NCBI RefSeq assembly: GCF_963583255.1
Contig: NC_084815.1
Location: 16,539,807-16,603,806 of the forward strand
Length of the DNA: 64,000 nucleotides
Reading direction: 5' to 3'
Source: Pyrus communis
Taxonomy: Eukaryota > Streptophyta > Magnoliopsida > Rosales > Rosaceae
The notes under the pieces are model-generated. The model ran no database searches. It saw only the letters and a list, made by a program, of their open reading frames with translations, and was not told where the DNA came from. Below are positions 1 to 11,001 of this stretch, piece by piece; position 1 is the first letter of the stretch; each line of letters starts with the position of its first letter. The position numbers were made by a program, and so were the translations under genes.

Positions 1-243
1 CTTGTTGGGCGTCGCCGTCGCTGCAGCTGTGGATGCATTTCGAATCACCTGCGATATCCACCGTTGATGTATCACCAATCGCCAAAACTCGTCTTTTGTC
101 ATGGAAACTTTATCATCATCGTCTTTATTGTTGATGCCCTTAAGCATGACGATCCTGCTGAAACCCTTGAGCGAGATCCACTGGAATCCAATGTTCGCGC
201 AAGACGATGCTGTTATATCGTAGGTGACGATTCTCCATTTCTC
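1..243 (-). CDS. Internal exon of an unidentified gene, cut by window edge
   Basis: Read on the minus strand, one frame is open from position 243 to the window edge, about 81 codons. It begins right after a strong plant 3' splice site: a long pyrimidine tract, a CTAAT branch-point-like motif and CAG at 246-244. The predicted residues start EKWRIVTYDITASS, pass through an acidic KDDDDK patch and end near STAAATATPNK. There is no in-frame ATG at the exon start, and the ATG-led frame 2 nt away stops after about 30 codons, so this looks like an internal exon rather than a gene start. I do not recognise the family. The upstream exon should lie at higher coordinates but none is evident in the AT-rich DNA to about 1 kb. 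Splice signal, open frame and sensible composition are seen; that it is an expressed exon is inferred. Confidence 0.5.
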
Positions 244-490
244 CTGAAGATTAGGGGAAAAAAGGGGGAAGGGAAATTAGTGTTGTAAATAAAGGGTATT
301 TTAAAACTTTTATATGGATTTTTTATTATATTTGTGAGAATTGTAAAAAATAGACTAAAAATCATTTCATAGTACAAAGTATGACTAGTTCTCAAAATTT
401 CGCTGGCTCTTGACCTTGAGCGTGTATTCTTTTTATGCTCTTAGCATCGTTTTTTTACACCAAAAAAAGCTATGTGACCGATAAAAAATA

Positions 491-645
491 AGGGATTTTA
501 ACGAAAAAACTTCGGTACTGTTCACTTTAACGAAAAATCATATTTTTACACTAAAAAGTCAAACATGATATTATTCACTTTACCCTTTATTTTGTCTTTA
601 TCGTTAAAACTCAAAGTTTTCAAACTTTTTTCATTAGTTTTCCAT
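491..645. repeat. Dispersed repeat arm (MITE-like), Rosaceae type
   Basis: The segment runs from AGGGATTTTAACGAAAAA through a phrase about CACTTTACCCTTTATTTTGTC to TTTCATTAGTTTTCC. I recall very similar text as an abundant terminal arm of DNA transposon-derived repeats in apple and pear intergenic DNA. Only one arm is evident here, so it may be a solo end or truncated copy. The family assignment is from memory. Confidence 0.45.
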
Positions 646-1116
646 AAAAAACACGGGAGGTGGTTTTTAATCACCTTTTATAGTTGCTCACACACACTTT
701 TTATTTTGGTCATCAATTATAATATAAAAAAGGCTAACTTAAACATGGGTGTGTCAAAAAAATGTAGAGTGTGTGTTTATCATTTCCTTTGAGATCCTGT
801 ATTGATGATGAATAACCTCAAATGGTTGGCCGGGGAACAAATCTTTTGTTTATTTACATGATTTTTTAAAAAAAATAAAATAAAAAAGAGGACCAGCTAA
901 TGGCCATGCCACGATAGTCCACTTTTATGAGAGCTAGAAAGACTCACATAGGCATTTCAGCCTTCCTCTACTCACCATCGTGTGATTCACTTGGTTGTAT
1001 CTTGTATGTGTTGTAGTTTTTATTTAAATTTTGTGTCTATATTGTTGAAACAAAATTTGTGATTGTTTTTTTTTTAAAGTAGCCAAATTCCCACTTTGTT
1101 GCCATTCCTTATTTAT

Positions 1117-1135
1117 ACACACACACACACACACA
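1117..1135. repeat. CA dinucleotide microsatellite
   Basis: An uninterrupted AC/CA run of about 19 bp. Confidence 0.9.
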
Positions 1136-1508
1136 TTGCTATTTTTGCCCGTATCCAATTATAAAAAGGGATTTGCACCCACTAATTTTTTTTGTTTTGT
1201 TGATAATTATAAGAATTAATGTTGCCATCCATCATAATCGGAAGTTCGTAGTACATGAATGCAAGCAATAGCAGATGAGACATAATCCAAATTTGGTCAT
1301 ACAACAAAGCGGCAAATTGTTGCAAATTCTCCAACTTGTGGTTCTTAGGTTGCTCCGTCTTATCTTTGAACGCCCGATTGTTATCATGAGATCTAGTTTT
1401 AAATTTCTATTGCATTATAAAGACATAGCATTACAAACAAATAGCTTACTTATAGTTAAAATTCAACAAGAATACAAACCATCTTTCTCCTAAGTTTTAT
1501 AAAACAAA

Positions 1509-1834
1509 GGCTTTTTAGTCAAAATGGTCCCTGAGATTGTCATAACTCTTCACTTTGATCTCTGAGATTTAAAATTGATAGAAGCGGTCCCTGTGATTGT
1601 CCATTGTAATCATTTTGATTATTCTGTGAAAAATATCCATTAAATTGAAGAAACTACTAGTTCAAGGGGATGAGTTGATTTGACAAAAATACTCTCAATT
1701 TAACAGAGATTACTCACAAGATGACCAAAATGATTGACGGTGAATAATCTTAGGGACCACTTCTATTGACTTTAAATTTTAGGATCAAAGTGGGGAGTTA
1801 TACCAATTTCAGAAATCATTTTGGATAAAAAGCC
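1509..1834. mobile_element. Mutator-like MITE with long inverted ends
   Basis: The left end (GGCTTTTTAGTCAAAATGG onward) and the reverse complement of the right end (GGCTTTTTATCCAAAATGA onward) match with scattered mismatches over about 80 bp, through the 'tggtccctga' phrase. The element is 326 bp. It is flanked by TAAAACAAA (1500-1508) and TAAAACATA (1835-1843), an 8-of-9 match that fits the 9-bp target duplication of Mutator-like elements. It has no coding capacity. Confidence 0.8.
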
Positions 1835-1843
1835 TAAAACATA

Positions 1844-2106
1844 TCTCAAAGGATCGAAACAAAACAAGAAAAAAAAAAAGAATTATAAGAAAGAAAGACA
1901 ACAAGTTGCCTAATAAGACAGGCTATTGGAAGGAAACTCTCATAAAACGGGAATTCTCCATAGACTCTGTCCCCTTTGTTTTTCTTCTTTTGCACAATAT
2001 TTTATACTAGTGACATGAAAATTAATATTAAATTGTAAAATAACAGATAATTCATAAAAAAAAAATTTATTTTTAAGAAAATCCCTTATTTCTCCTGCTC
2101 AAAGTG
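1844..2106. other. AT-rich intergenic spacer between two MITEs
   Basis: No gene or structured signal seen; it contains an A-rich run near 1870. Confidence 0.6.
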
Positions 2107-2115
2107 CTCCTGCAA

Positions 2116-2313
2116 GGATCAGGATCCTCTCCTGATCCTTGTATGGGGATCCTCATGACTAAGAAGTGTGGACCGTTGGATTTTCAGTCAACGGCTACAA
2201 ATAGGAGGTTCCTTTAAAGTTATAATAATTATAACCGTTGGATTTTCGTTCAATAGCCCACACTCCTTGATCGTAAGGATCCTCATCCTTGGATCAGGAG
2301 AGGATCCTGATCC
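2116..2313. mobile_element. Short MITE with perfect 23-bp inverted ends
   Basis: The 198-bp element starts GGATCAGGATCCTCTCC and ends with its exact reverse complement; the perfect inverted repeat is 23 bp. It is flanked on both sides by the identical 9-mer CTCCTGCAA (2107-2115 and 2314-2322). A 9-bp target duplication points to Mutator superfamily mobilisation. The interior carries two copies of 'ccgttggattttc'. The intact ends and duplication suggest a fairly recent insertion. Confidence 0.9.
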
Positions 2314-2322
2314 CTCCTGCAA

Positions 2323-4500
2323 CTACCACTATTTAGTAAATTAGTTATGGAAATTATTATCAATCAGTATGCGAGCACTCACTGTAGTGATCAGAGACCA
2401 AATAATTAAATTGGAAAATAAAATATTAATCAGGGCTTTAAATAAAGTCGACAAATGTACGAAAGAAACAAGCAGGACGGCTTCGGTTGTCTGACGCGCT
2501 GTTCGAGGACTGGTTAATTAGTTCTCCCGACAGGAGTCACTATTTCAGTCAAGCAACTTAAAAACATGGGCTCCTGGCCCATGCTCCCACCAGCCCACCT
2601 TTTGTAATTGCTTAAATCACTTTATTGCCCTTGTCTATAATTTTTACTATTTATGGATGATGTTATCGTTACTATATTTTTTCACTTTTTCAAGTGCATT
2701 CTTTAGGGTGTCGGATGACTTTTTCAGAGAGTTAACAACAATCTAATTCTTAAATTAGTCCGGTTAAGTTTGAGGGGAAGGGTGGTTTTCTTTATTAGAA
2801 GGTTGGTCTTTTCTAATCGCCCTAAACAGAAAGAAAGTATCCTACAATAGTAGTTGAGAACCAAACTCTAAGATCTTGGCTCATTATGTGAGTAAGGCTA
2901 CATTAATAATGCGATGGTCAAACTTTATGTGTAGTTACGCTTGACTATCCTTCATCTCTTACTAGCTACTCTTTTTTTTTTCTTCAATTTTTCCTCTTTA
3001 TATATTGGTTTGTTAAGTTTCTTCAATAATCATATCGATCTTTACTTCAAAAAGAAAGTTTTTATTTTTATTTTTTATTTTGTCTGCGCACTATTGACAG
3101 AAGAGAGAGATCGAATGAATGACCTTACTCTTTGAGCAACAAGCTATTTACATTCTTGTTTTATCAAAGAAAGTTGATTTCAGTCCATATATTTACTATC
3201 GTATAAAAAGTGGTACGCCTATCATATTTTGGGAACATATATATGTTTCACCAATGTATTAGTTCACCTCTACTGAGATTAAAAAATTACTGAACAAATA
3301 TGGTAGATTACAAGTCGATCTTAACAGGAAATTGTTAATCTTATTCAATATTGTTATTAGAATCATGCACACTATACGTGACCGTATCTAACGAGTCTTT
3401 TACCAAAAAAATTATAAATAAAAAAAAAATAACTAACATTATGAAGGAATTTTATGGCGTACATTTGTCCACCCAAGTAAACTTTCCTAAAAAAAGTAGG
3501 AAGAAACATTCAAATTGTAAAAAATTGGATGAGGAAACCATGATTAGCTAGCTAGTATTAGGAGAAGGGTTTCGTCAATCACTTTCTTTATTATTAAGCG
3601 GGAGAAAATGAGATGCATGCATTTACAACATGAGCAAACAAATTGTCACGAGTCTGACAGCTTTCATCAATATGCAATGCTCCCTCTTTCATCACTTGTT
3701 TTTCTGATCACCTAAATATTGTCATGTTATAAACACTCATCACACTTCACTACTCTACTTGCAAATTAGCTCAATCAATCTTGAACGACTGTAAAACGTA
3801 AAAACTCACGTAAATTATATTTTCTTTTCTAAAATGATCTAATAATGGAGATATTTTCTAGAAGATAGTTATATCGTTGCATGATGTTATTAATCTACGT
3901 GTTGTAATATGAAAAAAATGATAAAGATGACATGTTACAGACCTAGAATACACCTAGAATATAATAATACGAATCAGATACAAATACAATACGAGTCACG
4001 TAAATTAACCATGTAACAGTCACACAATTCACACCAAAATTACTCCTTATAATGACACTACTAATTTTGCTACTTAACATACAAAGAAGCACGATATTGC
4101 CTATAAAAACCTCATAATTTTATGACCATATATGTGGGTAAAATTACCTTTTTAACCCTGCTATTTAATTTGCTCACATTCTAAACCACCGCCCCCACTA
4201 TATTTCCTAATAAAACCATACATATCCGTTTCAAGCATACAACGAGCGGAGAAAAACACCATCTTTATGATCCACCACCCCCACTGAATTCCCCGACATA
4301 TGAATTACCTAATTACATTTACTGCCATTTAAAAAAAAAAATTATCTGCTTGTGCAGCAAGTAAACATGATGCTGTCCGTACACGTCACCGACTCCGGCC
4401 AATCGCGCACCGGAACATGTGGTTCCAGCACTTGAAAAAACCTTTTTCCGGCGACTCTGTGAGCCTAGACTTGGGGGAAGGCATGCAGTGGTTAAGGAGA
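2323..4500. other. Intergenic DNA, no gene recognised
   Basis: AT-rich DNA with short chance ORFs only. A GC-richer patch near 2460-2600 and another near 4360-4450 hold no recognisable coding or RNA signal. The right end grades into the distal promoter of the CRF gene. Confidence 0.6.
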
Positions 4501-4545
4501 TAAAAACAGGCTTATAAAAATGTCCTCGTATTTGAGGTTGCCTGC

Positions 4546-4923
4546 CACGTGATACTTAGCTGTAAGTTACACACAAAAATAAGGTAAAATTTTCAGATGG
4601 TGAAAAATTTACATTTAAAAACCTCTAAGTAAAGCCGTATTCTTCTTTTTACTGCTGCAATGACGAAAACACCCCCGACTGGTGAGCTCGGTAACGGAAC
4701 GTTAATCAGTAATTAATAGCCATTCGATGGGGAGTAATATCACTAATTAATCTAGTTTTCAGTCAAAGCAGAACCCCATGTGTCCTGTCACGTGACCCGA
4801 ATCCCGAATTCCAAGAATAAGTTTTTACTCCAGCTGCTGAGTCAGCTCGGTCCCCACAACCCTTCCACCCTTCCCCTTCTCCCATTGGATCTCCTCCTCT
4901 CAATGGTCCCACTTCTCCACGTG
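4546..4923 (+). promoter_or_regulatory. Three G-boxes upstream of the CRF gene
   Basis: CACGTG occurs at 4546-4551, 4789-4794 and 4918-4923, with an inverted CCAAT box (ATTGG) near 4885. G-boxes bind bZIP and bHLH factors in stress, light and ABA responses; that role here is inferred from motif and position only. Confidence 0.5.
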
Positions 4924-5133
4924 TCACGCACCCCTGCCCGAATTATGCGGCGCCTCGTAAAATATCTGCGAGTCCCGCCGGACTCACTCCCGGCACGTCC
5001 CGGCCCCACCCGCCTTCTAATTACATTAATTATGAAAAATAGATTTAATTATTCGGGGGACAGAAAAGGCAAAAAGAAAAAGTAATTGAGATGGCAGTTG
5101 AACCGGGTTTAGCGATTACGGCTGTTGGGGATC

Positions 5134-5140
5134 CTATAAA
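5134..5140 (+). promoter_or_regulatory. Candidate TATA box of the CRF gene
   Basis: CTATAAA followed by GC-poor DNA and then a long CT-rich tract typical of plant leaders. Transcription would start near 5165-5175, about 550 nt before the start codon. Confidence 0.5.
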
Positions 5141-5169
5141 GTGGGTAGTTTTGGTATCCAGCGAGACGG

Positions 5170-5723
5170 TGCTTCTCCTTTCTCTCTCTTTCACTTACTC
5201 CACACACTCCCCTCATTTCTCACTACACCCACCGCCGCCGCCGCCGTCACCACTCTCTCTGCTTTTCAGAAACCGATTCCGAAAACATTTATTCCCCTCC
5301 CTTTCACCTTTTGCCTTTCGGAGCTTTTCTGAAAATCTCCCATTCTTTTCCCGTACCGTTTGCCGAGAAGGGCTGCTGCTTCCTCCCTCACGCTCTTTCC
5401 CTTTTCACTCCTTTTCTTGACGACGCTTTCCGTGAAATTTCTCGTCGTTTTATGGTACTTTTTGGTAGTTTTCACTCCGTTTCGAGCAGCAGAAGCAGCT
5501 TCTCCTTCACGCCTGTTTCCGCTTCTTTTCTCTCACTCTCTGTCTTTATTATTCTCTCCGCCTCGTGTGCTCTGAAAGAATCTCATCTTTTTCCTTCTGC
5601 TTCTCCACCTCTATTTTAACCCACCACCACTGACTCGCTCACCCACTCACTCACTCTCCCGACTCGCTCTCAATGCCACTCAGCTTCTGATTTGTACTCT
5701 CCTTTGATTTTCTTCCGAGAGAT
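5170..5723 (+). other. Long pyrimidine-rich 5' leader of the CRF gene
   Basis: About 550 bp rich in CT and TTC runs, with a CCG repeat near 5231-5245 and CACTCACTCACTC near 5640. It holds several upstream ATGs, including a 55-codon ORF (5452-5619) and a five-codon ORF (5673-5690). Whether an intron lies here cannot be judged from sequence alone. Confidence 0.5.
5452..5619 (+). CDS. Upstream ORF in the CRF leader
   Basis: ATG to TAA, 55 codons, Ser- and Phe-rich, ending 104 nt before the CRF start. The ATG context has T at -3 and G at +4, so initiation would be moderate. Serine richness follows from the CT-rich leader, so this may be chance. If translated it would dampen the main ORF. Confidence 0.25.
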   Translation: MVLFGSFHSVSSSRSSFSFTPVSASFLSLSVFIILSASCALKESHLFPSASPPLF

Positions 5724-6767
5724 ATGAATCATCCAGCTGTCAAATACACGCAGCATCGGAGCCACACCAAGATGGTGGCAAATTCGGCGGAAACGGCGGA
5801 GTTCGAGTTGGTGAGGCCGCGTGTTGTACGGATAATGGTCACCGACGGAAACGCCACCGACTCCTCAAGCGACGACGAGGCCGAGGAGTCCTCGTTTCCT
5901 GGTGCTCGCCACCGGGTCAAGAGGTTCGTCAACGAGATTACTATAGAGTCCTGCTCAAACAGGGACACCGACTCTGCAGTTTGGAGGAGTCGGACTACGA
6001 GGACCGGGAGGAAGAGGCCGGCTGGAAAATCTAGAGCTCAGGCGAGGGGTCGGAGGGATTTGAAGGCCATTGCTGCTCCGGCAGGGAAGAAGTTCCGTGG
6101 CGTGAGACAGAGGCCATGGGGAAAATGGGCGGCGGAGATTAGAGATCCTCTGCGACGTGTACGGCTCTGGTTGGGAACGTTTGACACGGCCGAGGAAGTG
6201 GCTGTGGTGTACGACAACGCTGCCATTCAGCTGCGTGGACCCGACGCGCTCACCAACTTCGCTCCTCCTGCGGCGATATCTCTGCCTGACGTTAAGCCGG
6301 AAGTTAGCTCGGGCTTTTATTCCGGCGACGAGTCGCACAACCACCTTTGTTCTCCGACTTCCGTGTTACGGTGTCCCTCGCCTTCCAACGAAGAGGGGCC
6401 TTCCAACGAAGAGGGAGAGTCGCCGTGTCCGAAACAAGTTCCGGAAGCCACTGAAGCCCGAAATGTCCGAGAAGACTCTTGCGTTTCGGAGAGCTTGTCG
6501 GAGTGTTCGGATTACACGAGTTTCGAAACGTTTATTCCGGACGACATGTTTAACTTCGAAACCTCGATACCTGACTTCTTTGAGGAGACGAGTCTCCGAG
6601 ATGATGTCGGTATTTTGAAGGAAGAAATGACCGATTTCGGAAACCTGGGCGAGATGTTCGTCGATTCCGTTTGGGATTTCGGGTTCGGGTCGTCACCATG
6701 GTGCACCGACGACTATTTCAAAGACATCGGCGACTTCTTTAGTTCCGATCCTCTTGTTGCCCTGTGA
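5724..6767 (+). CDS. CRF: Cytokinin response factor (AP2/ERF group VI)
   Basis: A 347-residue nuclear transcription factor of the cytokinin response factor clade, which acts downstream of two-component cytokinin signalling and in stress responses. The N terminus carries the CRF domain: [13 protein letters not shown] at about 6-18, [20 protein letters not shown] at about 32-51, and [12 protein letters not shown] at 64-75. A basic stretch (about 88-113) is a likely nuclear signal. One AP2 domain spans about 123-180 ([20 protein letters not shown] to DALTNF), with the Ala and Asp residues typical of ERF rather than DREB proteins. SPTSVL (about 210-215) is the conserved group VI putative kinase site. 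The C terminus is acidic and aromatic, probably an activation domain. SNEEG is duplicated in tandem at about 221-231. The first ATG is chosen because the CRF domain begins upstream of the next ATG, codon 17. Intronless, as most CRFs are. The exact paralogue number cannot be assigned. Confidence 0.95.
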   Translation: MNHPAVKYTQHRSHTKMVANSAETAEFELVRPRVVRIMVTDGNATDSSSDDEAEESSFPGARHRVKRFVNEITIESCSNRDTDSAVWRSRTTRTGRKRPAGKSRAQARGRRDLKAIAAPAGKKFRGVRQRPWGKWAAEIRDPLRRVRLWLGTFDTAEEVAVVYDNAAIQLRGPDALTNFAPPAAISLPDVKPEVSSGFYSGDESHNHLCSPTSVLRCPSPSNEEGPSNEEGESPCPKQVPEATEARNVREDSCVSESLSECSDYTSFETFIPDDMFNFETSIPDFFEETSLRDDVGILKEEMTDFGNLGEMFVDSVWDFGFGSSPWCTDDYFKDIGDFFSSDPLVAL

Positions 6768-7341
6768 GACAACAACGTATGCAATAATGTAGTTTTCCGG
6801 TCGTGTATAGCCGGTTTTACGGCAAATTTTGGATCGGCGGGAACGGAAAATCGGAATGTGTTTAATTTAATTTTTAATATTTTTTGTTTTTATCAGTTTT
6901 GGTTTGTAATTGATTATTGTGTACGGTGAGTTCAAGTTTTGGCCCCAAATTGTGTACGGTGCGTTTGTTCTTTTTCATTACCACGTGCCGGTGGCACGTG
7001 ACTGACACAGAAGTAAGTCCTTGAAGGTAATATGGATTTTATAATATTTTTTTTATTTTGCCTAATTTGCAAACGCATGTGGAGGTGCACTGCACAAGTG
7101 CTGGGTTTATTTTAGAAATTTGAATTATCAAAATTTAAAGGTGATTAATTTGAGTTGATAAGATTTGGACCCAATCTAATATAATTCTGACTAGTTTACA
7201 TAGTTGTAGGTGCAAGTTATTCAATACCAATAAATTTGGATTGAGATACTCTTCAACCCTTGAAAGTTTATCTCTACATTAGAGAGTGAAAAATGGGCTA
7301 ATCTTTCATAATGAGTTAGACATAACTTCTAAATAAGAGAA
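6768..7341. other. CRF 3' flank and intergenic DNA
   Basis: Contains the 3' UTR of the CRF gene, with AT-rich polyadenylation-like stretches at 6870-6920, and a G-box palindrome (6982-7000). From about 7250 leftover untranslated sequence of the adjoining copia element may begin. No other gene seen. Confidence 0.5.
6982..7000. promoter_or_regulatory. Palindrome of two G-boxes
   Basis: CACGTGCC and GGCACGTG form perfect 8-bp arms around a 3-bp spacer, giving two full CACGTG G-boxes 11 bp apart, about 215 bp downstream of the CRF stop codon. It could be a bHLH/bZIP site or a small hairpin in the 3' flank. Function unknown. Confidence 0.6.
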
Positions 7342-9035
7342 CTACAAACAATTCAACTTAGATAATTTACGCATACTAATTCCTTGGATGAGCTTCTGAA
7401 ATGTAACCTTGGGCAATGACTTGATGAAGAGATCGGCCAGGTTGTCATGAGAACGGATTTACTTGACTTCAATGTTCTGATGCTGCTGGTGTGAGTAAAA
7501 GAACTTCATGCAGGGCGAGAATCTCAGCATGGTTTGACGAAGTCGTAACTAGCGTTTGCTTGGTAGACCTCCAAGATATAGCGCTATCTTTAAAAGTAAA
7601 GACATGGCCCGTTTGAGAACGTGCCCTATGTGGGTCAGACAAATATCCAACATCTGTGTAACCAATAAGGCGAGAATCAATCCGAGGACCATAGAGGGCG
7701 GTAGCACTCGGAGATTCGTGGGTATAGAACAAGCCCAAATCCATAGTACCCTTGAGGTAGCGGAAAATGTCTTTAACACCATTCCAGTGCATGCATGTGG
7801 GCACATTGCTGTATCTTGCCAAAAGATTCACAGTGAAGGAGATGTCAGGTCTAGTGCACTGAGCCAAGTACGATAAAACCCTAATTGCACTTAGGTAAGG
7901 AACTTCGGGTTCCAAAATCTCTTCCTCATCCTTCTTTGGATGGAAGGGATCTCGTTTAGCATCTAGAGTTCGAACGACCATGGGTGTACTTGAATGCTTC
8001 GCTTTATCACTTCGCTTTATCCTCATTAAAAAGTCGGAACACATTTTAGGTGTAGTTCGATTGATGTACTAGGATTCCATCCGAGCAATACTCGATCTCT
8101 AGGCCGAGACGGTATCGAGTTTTCCTAAGATCATTTATCTCAAATTCCGATTTCAAGTGTGCAACAATTTCCTCAAGCTCTGCTGGAGTCCCAATGAGGT
8201 TCATGTCACCGACATAAAATGCAATGATTGCAAATCCGGAATGTGACTTCTTTATGAACACGCAAAGGCATAATTCATTATTCACATAACCCTGACTTGT
8301 CAAATATTCACTCAGACAATTATACCACATCCGCCCAGATTGTTTTAATCCGTAGAGTGACCTCCTCAACCTAATTGAGAGAGTGTTCTGTGGTCTAGAA
8401 CTATTTGAACCAGTTAATGGAAGTCTTTCTGGAACTTTCATATAAATTTCCATATCTAGATCCCCATAGAGATTTGCGGTTACCATGTCCATAAGCTACA
8501 TATTTAGTTTTTCGGAAACTACCAAATTGATTAGGTAGTGAACGTTATAACGTCCATTACAAGGGAATACATCTCCTTGTAATCAATCTCAAGGCGCTAA
8601 AAGAAGCCTTGCGCTACGAGGCCTGCTTTGTATCGCACTATTCTTCTTATTACGCTTCCTCACAAAAACTCACTTGTAGCCAACGGGCTTCACGAGTGGT
8701 GGTGTAGGAACTATAGGTCCAAACACCTTACGTTTTGCGAGTGAATCGAGTTCGACTTGAATTGTTTGTTTCTAGTTTGACCAATCGGTTCTACGTTGGC
8801 ATTCATCGACGGAACATGGTTTAATGTCATTGTTAAGCATGATGTCAGTAGCTATTGAGTACGCGAATGCATCATCGACAATCATCTTATTCCTATTCCA
8901 AACCTCATCCAATACTGTGTAGTGGACCGAAATCTCGCGATTCTCAAAAGGCCGGCATGTTTCGTCTGAAGCATCACCATAATCTAGAATAACCTCATGT
9001 GTTGGAACAGATGAGTGAGCAATGGTCAGATTCAA
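7342..9035 (-). pseudogene. copia reverse transcriptase and RNase H, broken
   Basis: Reverse transcriptase fragments lie at 8046-9035 and RNase H at 7342-8044. The text includes SLYGLKQSGRMWY and the catalytic motif, which reads YVGD instead of YVDD: an active-site Asp is replaced by Gly. RNase H shows the familiar SQTGHVFTF and ISWRSTKQTLV blocks, but its first acidic motif reads YTDVGYLSDP. An in-frame stop follows the IEVK block near 7470, and the frame ends at TAG (7342-7344). Several frame breaks separate 9035 from 8492. The enzyme cannot be active. Confidence 0.9.
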
Positions 9036-9359
9036 ACTAGGGTCACTAGTTGGTGCTATTTTCCTCTTCTGGGGTTATGAATCCTTTGAACCAAGGGGTC
9101 TGTCACGCTTCAGGGTTGGAGCAAATGATTGGCTAGCCGCCAATATACCTTGCCACATGGTAGGTGTGACCTCCCCACCTTCGGGGACGGTCTGGCCTTT
9201 TTAGGTGGGTTGTGGACGTACGTGGGGTACATCTATCCTTAAAGGTGCGTTTACAGCGGGTATCTGTGATCTTCTCACCTTAGCTAGATCATTAAAAGCA
9301 TCCGGCATGCTTTGAGCAATGCTCTGAAGATCTATAATTCGTCGCACCTCAGTTTCAGA

Positions 9360-10804
9360 CTAGGCAGTGCGGGGATCTAAATGAGATACAGTGGGAGCAT
9401 ACCACGACAATTCACGGCGTTTTACAGAAACGTTAGCATGCTTATCTCCCCTTAACGATAGGAAGACTATCTTATCAAAGTAACAATCTGCAAAACGTGC
9501 GGTAAAGAGATCTCCTGTCAAGGGTTCTAAGTAGCGAACAATTGATGGTGAATCATAACCGACATAGATTCCCATTTTTCTCTGCGGACCCATTTTGGTA
9601 CGTAGCGGCGGTGCTATTGGCACATAAATGGGGCACCCAAACACCCGTAAATGCGAGACGTCATGCTCGTATCCAGTGACCAATTGTAACGGTGAATGTG
9701 GTTGGGTAGCGATGGGCCTCAGGCGGACCAACATAGTTGCGTGCAATATTGCATAGCTCTAGGCAGATACCAGCAGTTTGGTTCTCATAACCAAAGTCCG
9801 AGTTATCAATTGAAGGCACTTTATGAAAGCTTCTACCAGGCCGTTTTGGGTGTGAACATGAGGTACATGATGTTCTACATTAATCCCTACTGACATACAA
9901 TAATCATCAAAAGTATGTGACGTAAACTCTCTAGTGTTATCCAGTCGAATCGATGTAATCGGAGAATCAGGGTGGTGAGCCCTTAGCTTAATGATTTGAG
10001 CTAAGAGTTTAGCAAACGTGGCGTTGCGTGTGGACAATAAGCAAACATGTGACCATCGTGTCGATCCATCAACCAACACCATAAAGTATCTAAATGGTCC
10101 GCAAGTTGGTTAGATAGGTTCACAAATGTCCCCTTGAATCCTCTGAAGAAACTTAGGGGGGTCATGAATAATCTTTTTATATGAGGTTGAGTATTCAACT
10201 TCCCTAAAGAACACGCTTTGCATGGCGGGAGTACTACATAGGGATGTAACTTATGCCCGTGTGAAGATTTGAGGATACGGCGCATCAGGTCACGTCTAGG
10301 ATGTCCCAAACGGTCATGCCAAAGCAACAAAGTGTCCTAGAACTTAGGCATAGGGTCAGCCACACTGTGGGCTTCTATGCCGCAAATGGTTGTAAGGTAT
10401 ACCCCACTCAGCAGACGTTCCAACTTCTCGTGAATACATTTCTGGGCATATTCATATGAACTGATACAAAGAAATTCAGAACCATTATTTCAGTGGATTC
10501 AATATGATATTGATTATCTCGAATATCTTTAAAACTCAGCAACGGTCTTATGGAACGTGGAGAATAGAGTGCCTCCTTAATGGTTAAAATTGTACCATTA
10601 GACAACATGAATACGTGCCTTTCCGTATTTTTCAATCAGGTTGGATGAGCCTGAGAGAGTTGTCAAAGGAGCTTTCTTGGGTATTAAGTTAGTAAAATAG
10701 TGTCGTTCACGCAAGATGGTGTGCGTGGTTACACTATCTGCCAGACAACTAACTTCCCCACTAGACATACCTATAAATAAATTGATTGAATTGGTCACAT
10801 GCAT
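9360..10804 (-). pseudogene. copia protease and integrase, broken
   Basis: Protease remnants (10408-10804) show CLADSVTTHTIL, the region of the catalytic Asp. The GAG-pre-integrase block starts WHDRLGHP near 10320 with a CKACSLGK zinc-finger segment. The integrase core (9759-10082) retains SIRLDNTREFTS, where the usual DNG reads DNT, and VPHVHTQNGLVEAF. The region 9360-9746 carries the downstream HLRVFGCPIYVP and GIYVGYDSPS motifs. At least three frame breaks divide it. Confidence 0.9.
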
Positions 10805-10962
10805 AAATATAAGTCAATTCATTTAATTTAGCAATTCGAGAAAATAATATCCATTCAAATAACAATCCATAATTCAAAACAAACCAAAACCAAACAAATT
10901 ATTCCAAATACTTAGAAAAATTGTTCAAAATTAAACCATAGACCTAGAAAAAATAGGGCGCC

Positions 10963-10979
10963 GGGGGGGGGGGGGGGGG
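10963..10979. repeat. Run of 17 G
   Basis: Uninterrupted G homopolymer inside the decayed copia element, between gag and protease. Its length may be unreliable in an assembly. Confidence 0.85.
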
Positions 10980-11001
10980 TAGGGGTTAGGGCCGACCACT
11001 C

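Larger units (their letters stand above)
247..1508. other. AT-rich intergenic or intronic DNA
   Basis: No gene is recognisable. The part next to 247 would be intron of the left-edge gene if that exon is real. The stretch holds a repeat arm (491-645) and a CA microsatellite, listed separately; the rest shows only short random ORFs and homopolymer runs. Confidence 0.6.

Noticed and set aside
5091..5420. 109-codon plus-strand ORF upstream of the CRF start
   Set aside because: Spans the TATA box and the CT-rich leader and has low-complexity Ser/Pro/Phe content; not supported as a gene.
5955..6344. 129-codon minus-strand ORF inside the CRF gene
   Set aside because: Shadow of the GC-rich CRF coding region.
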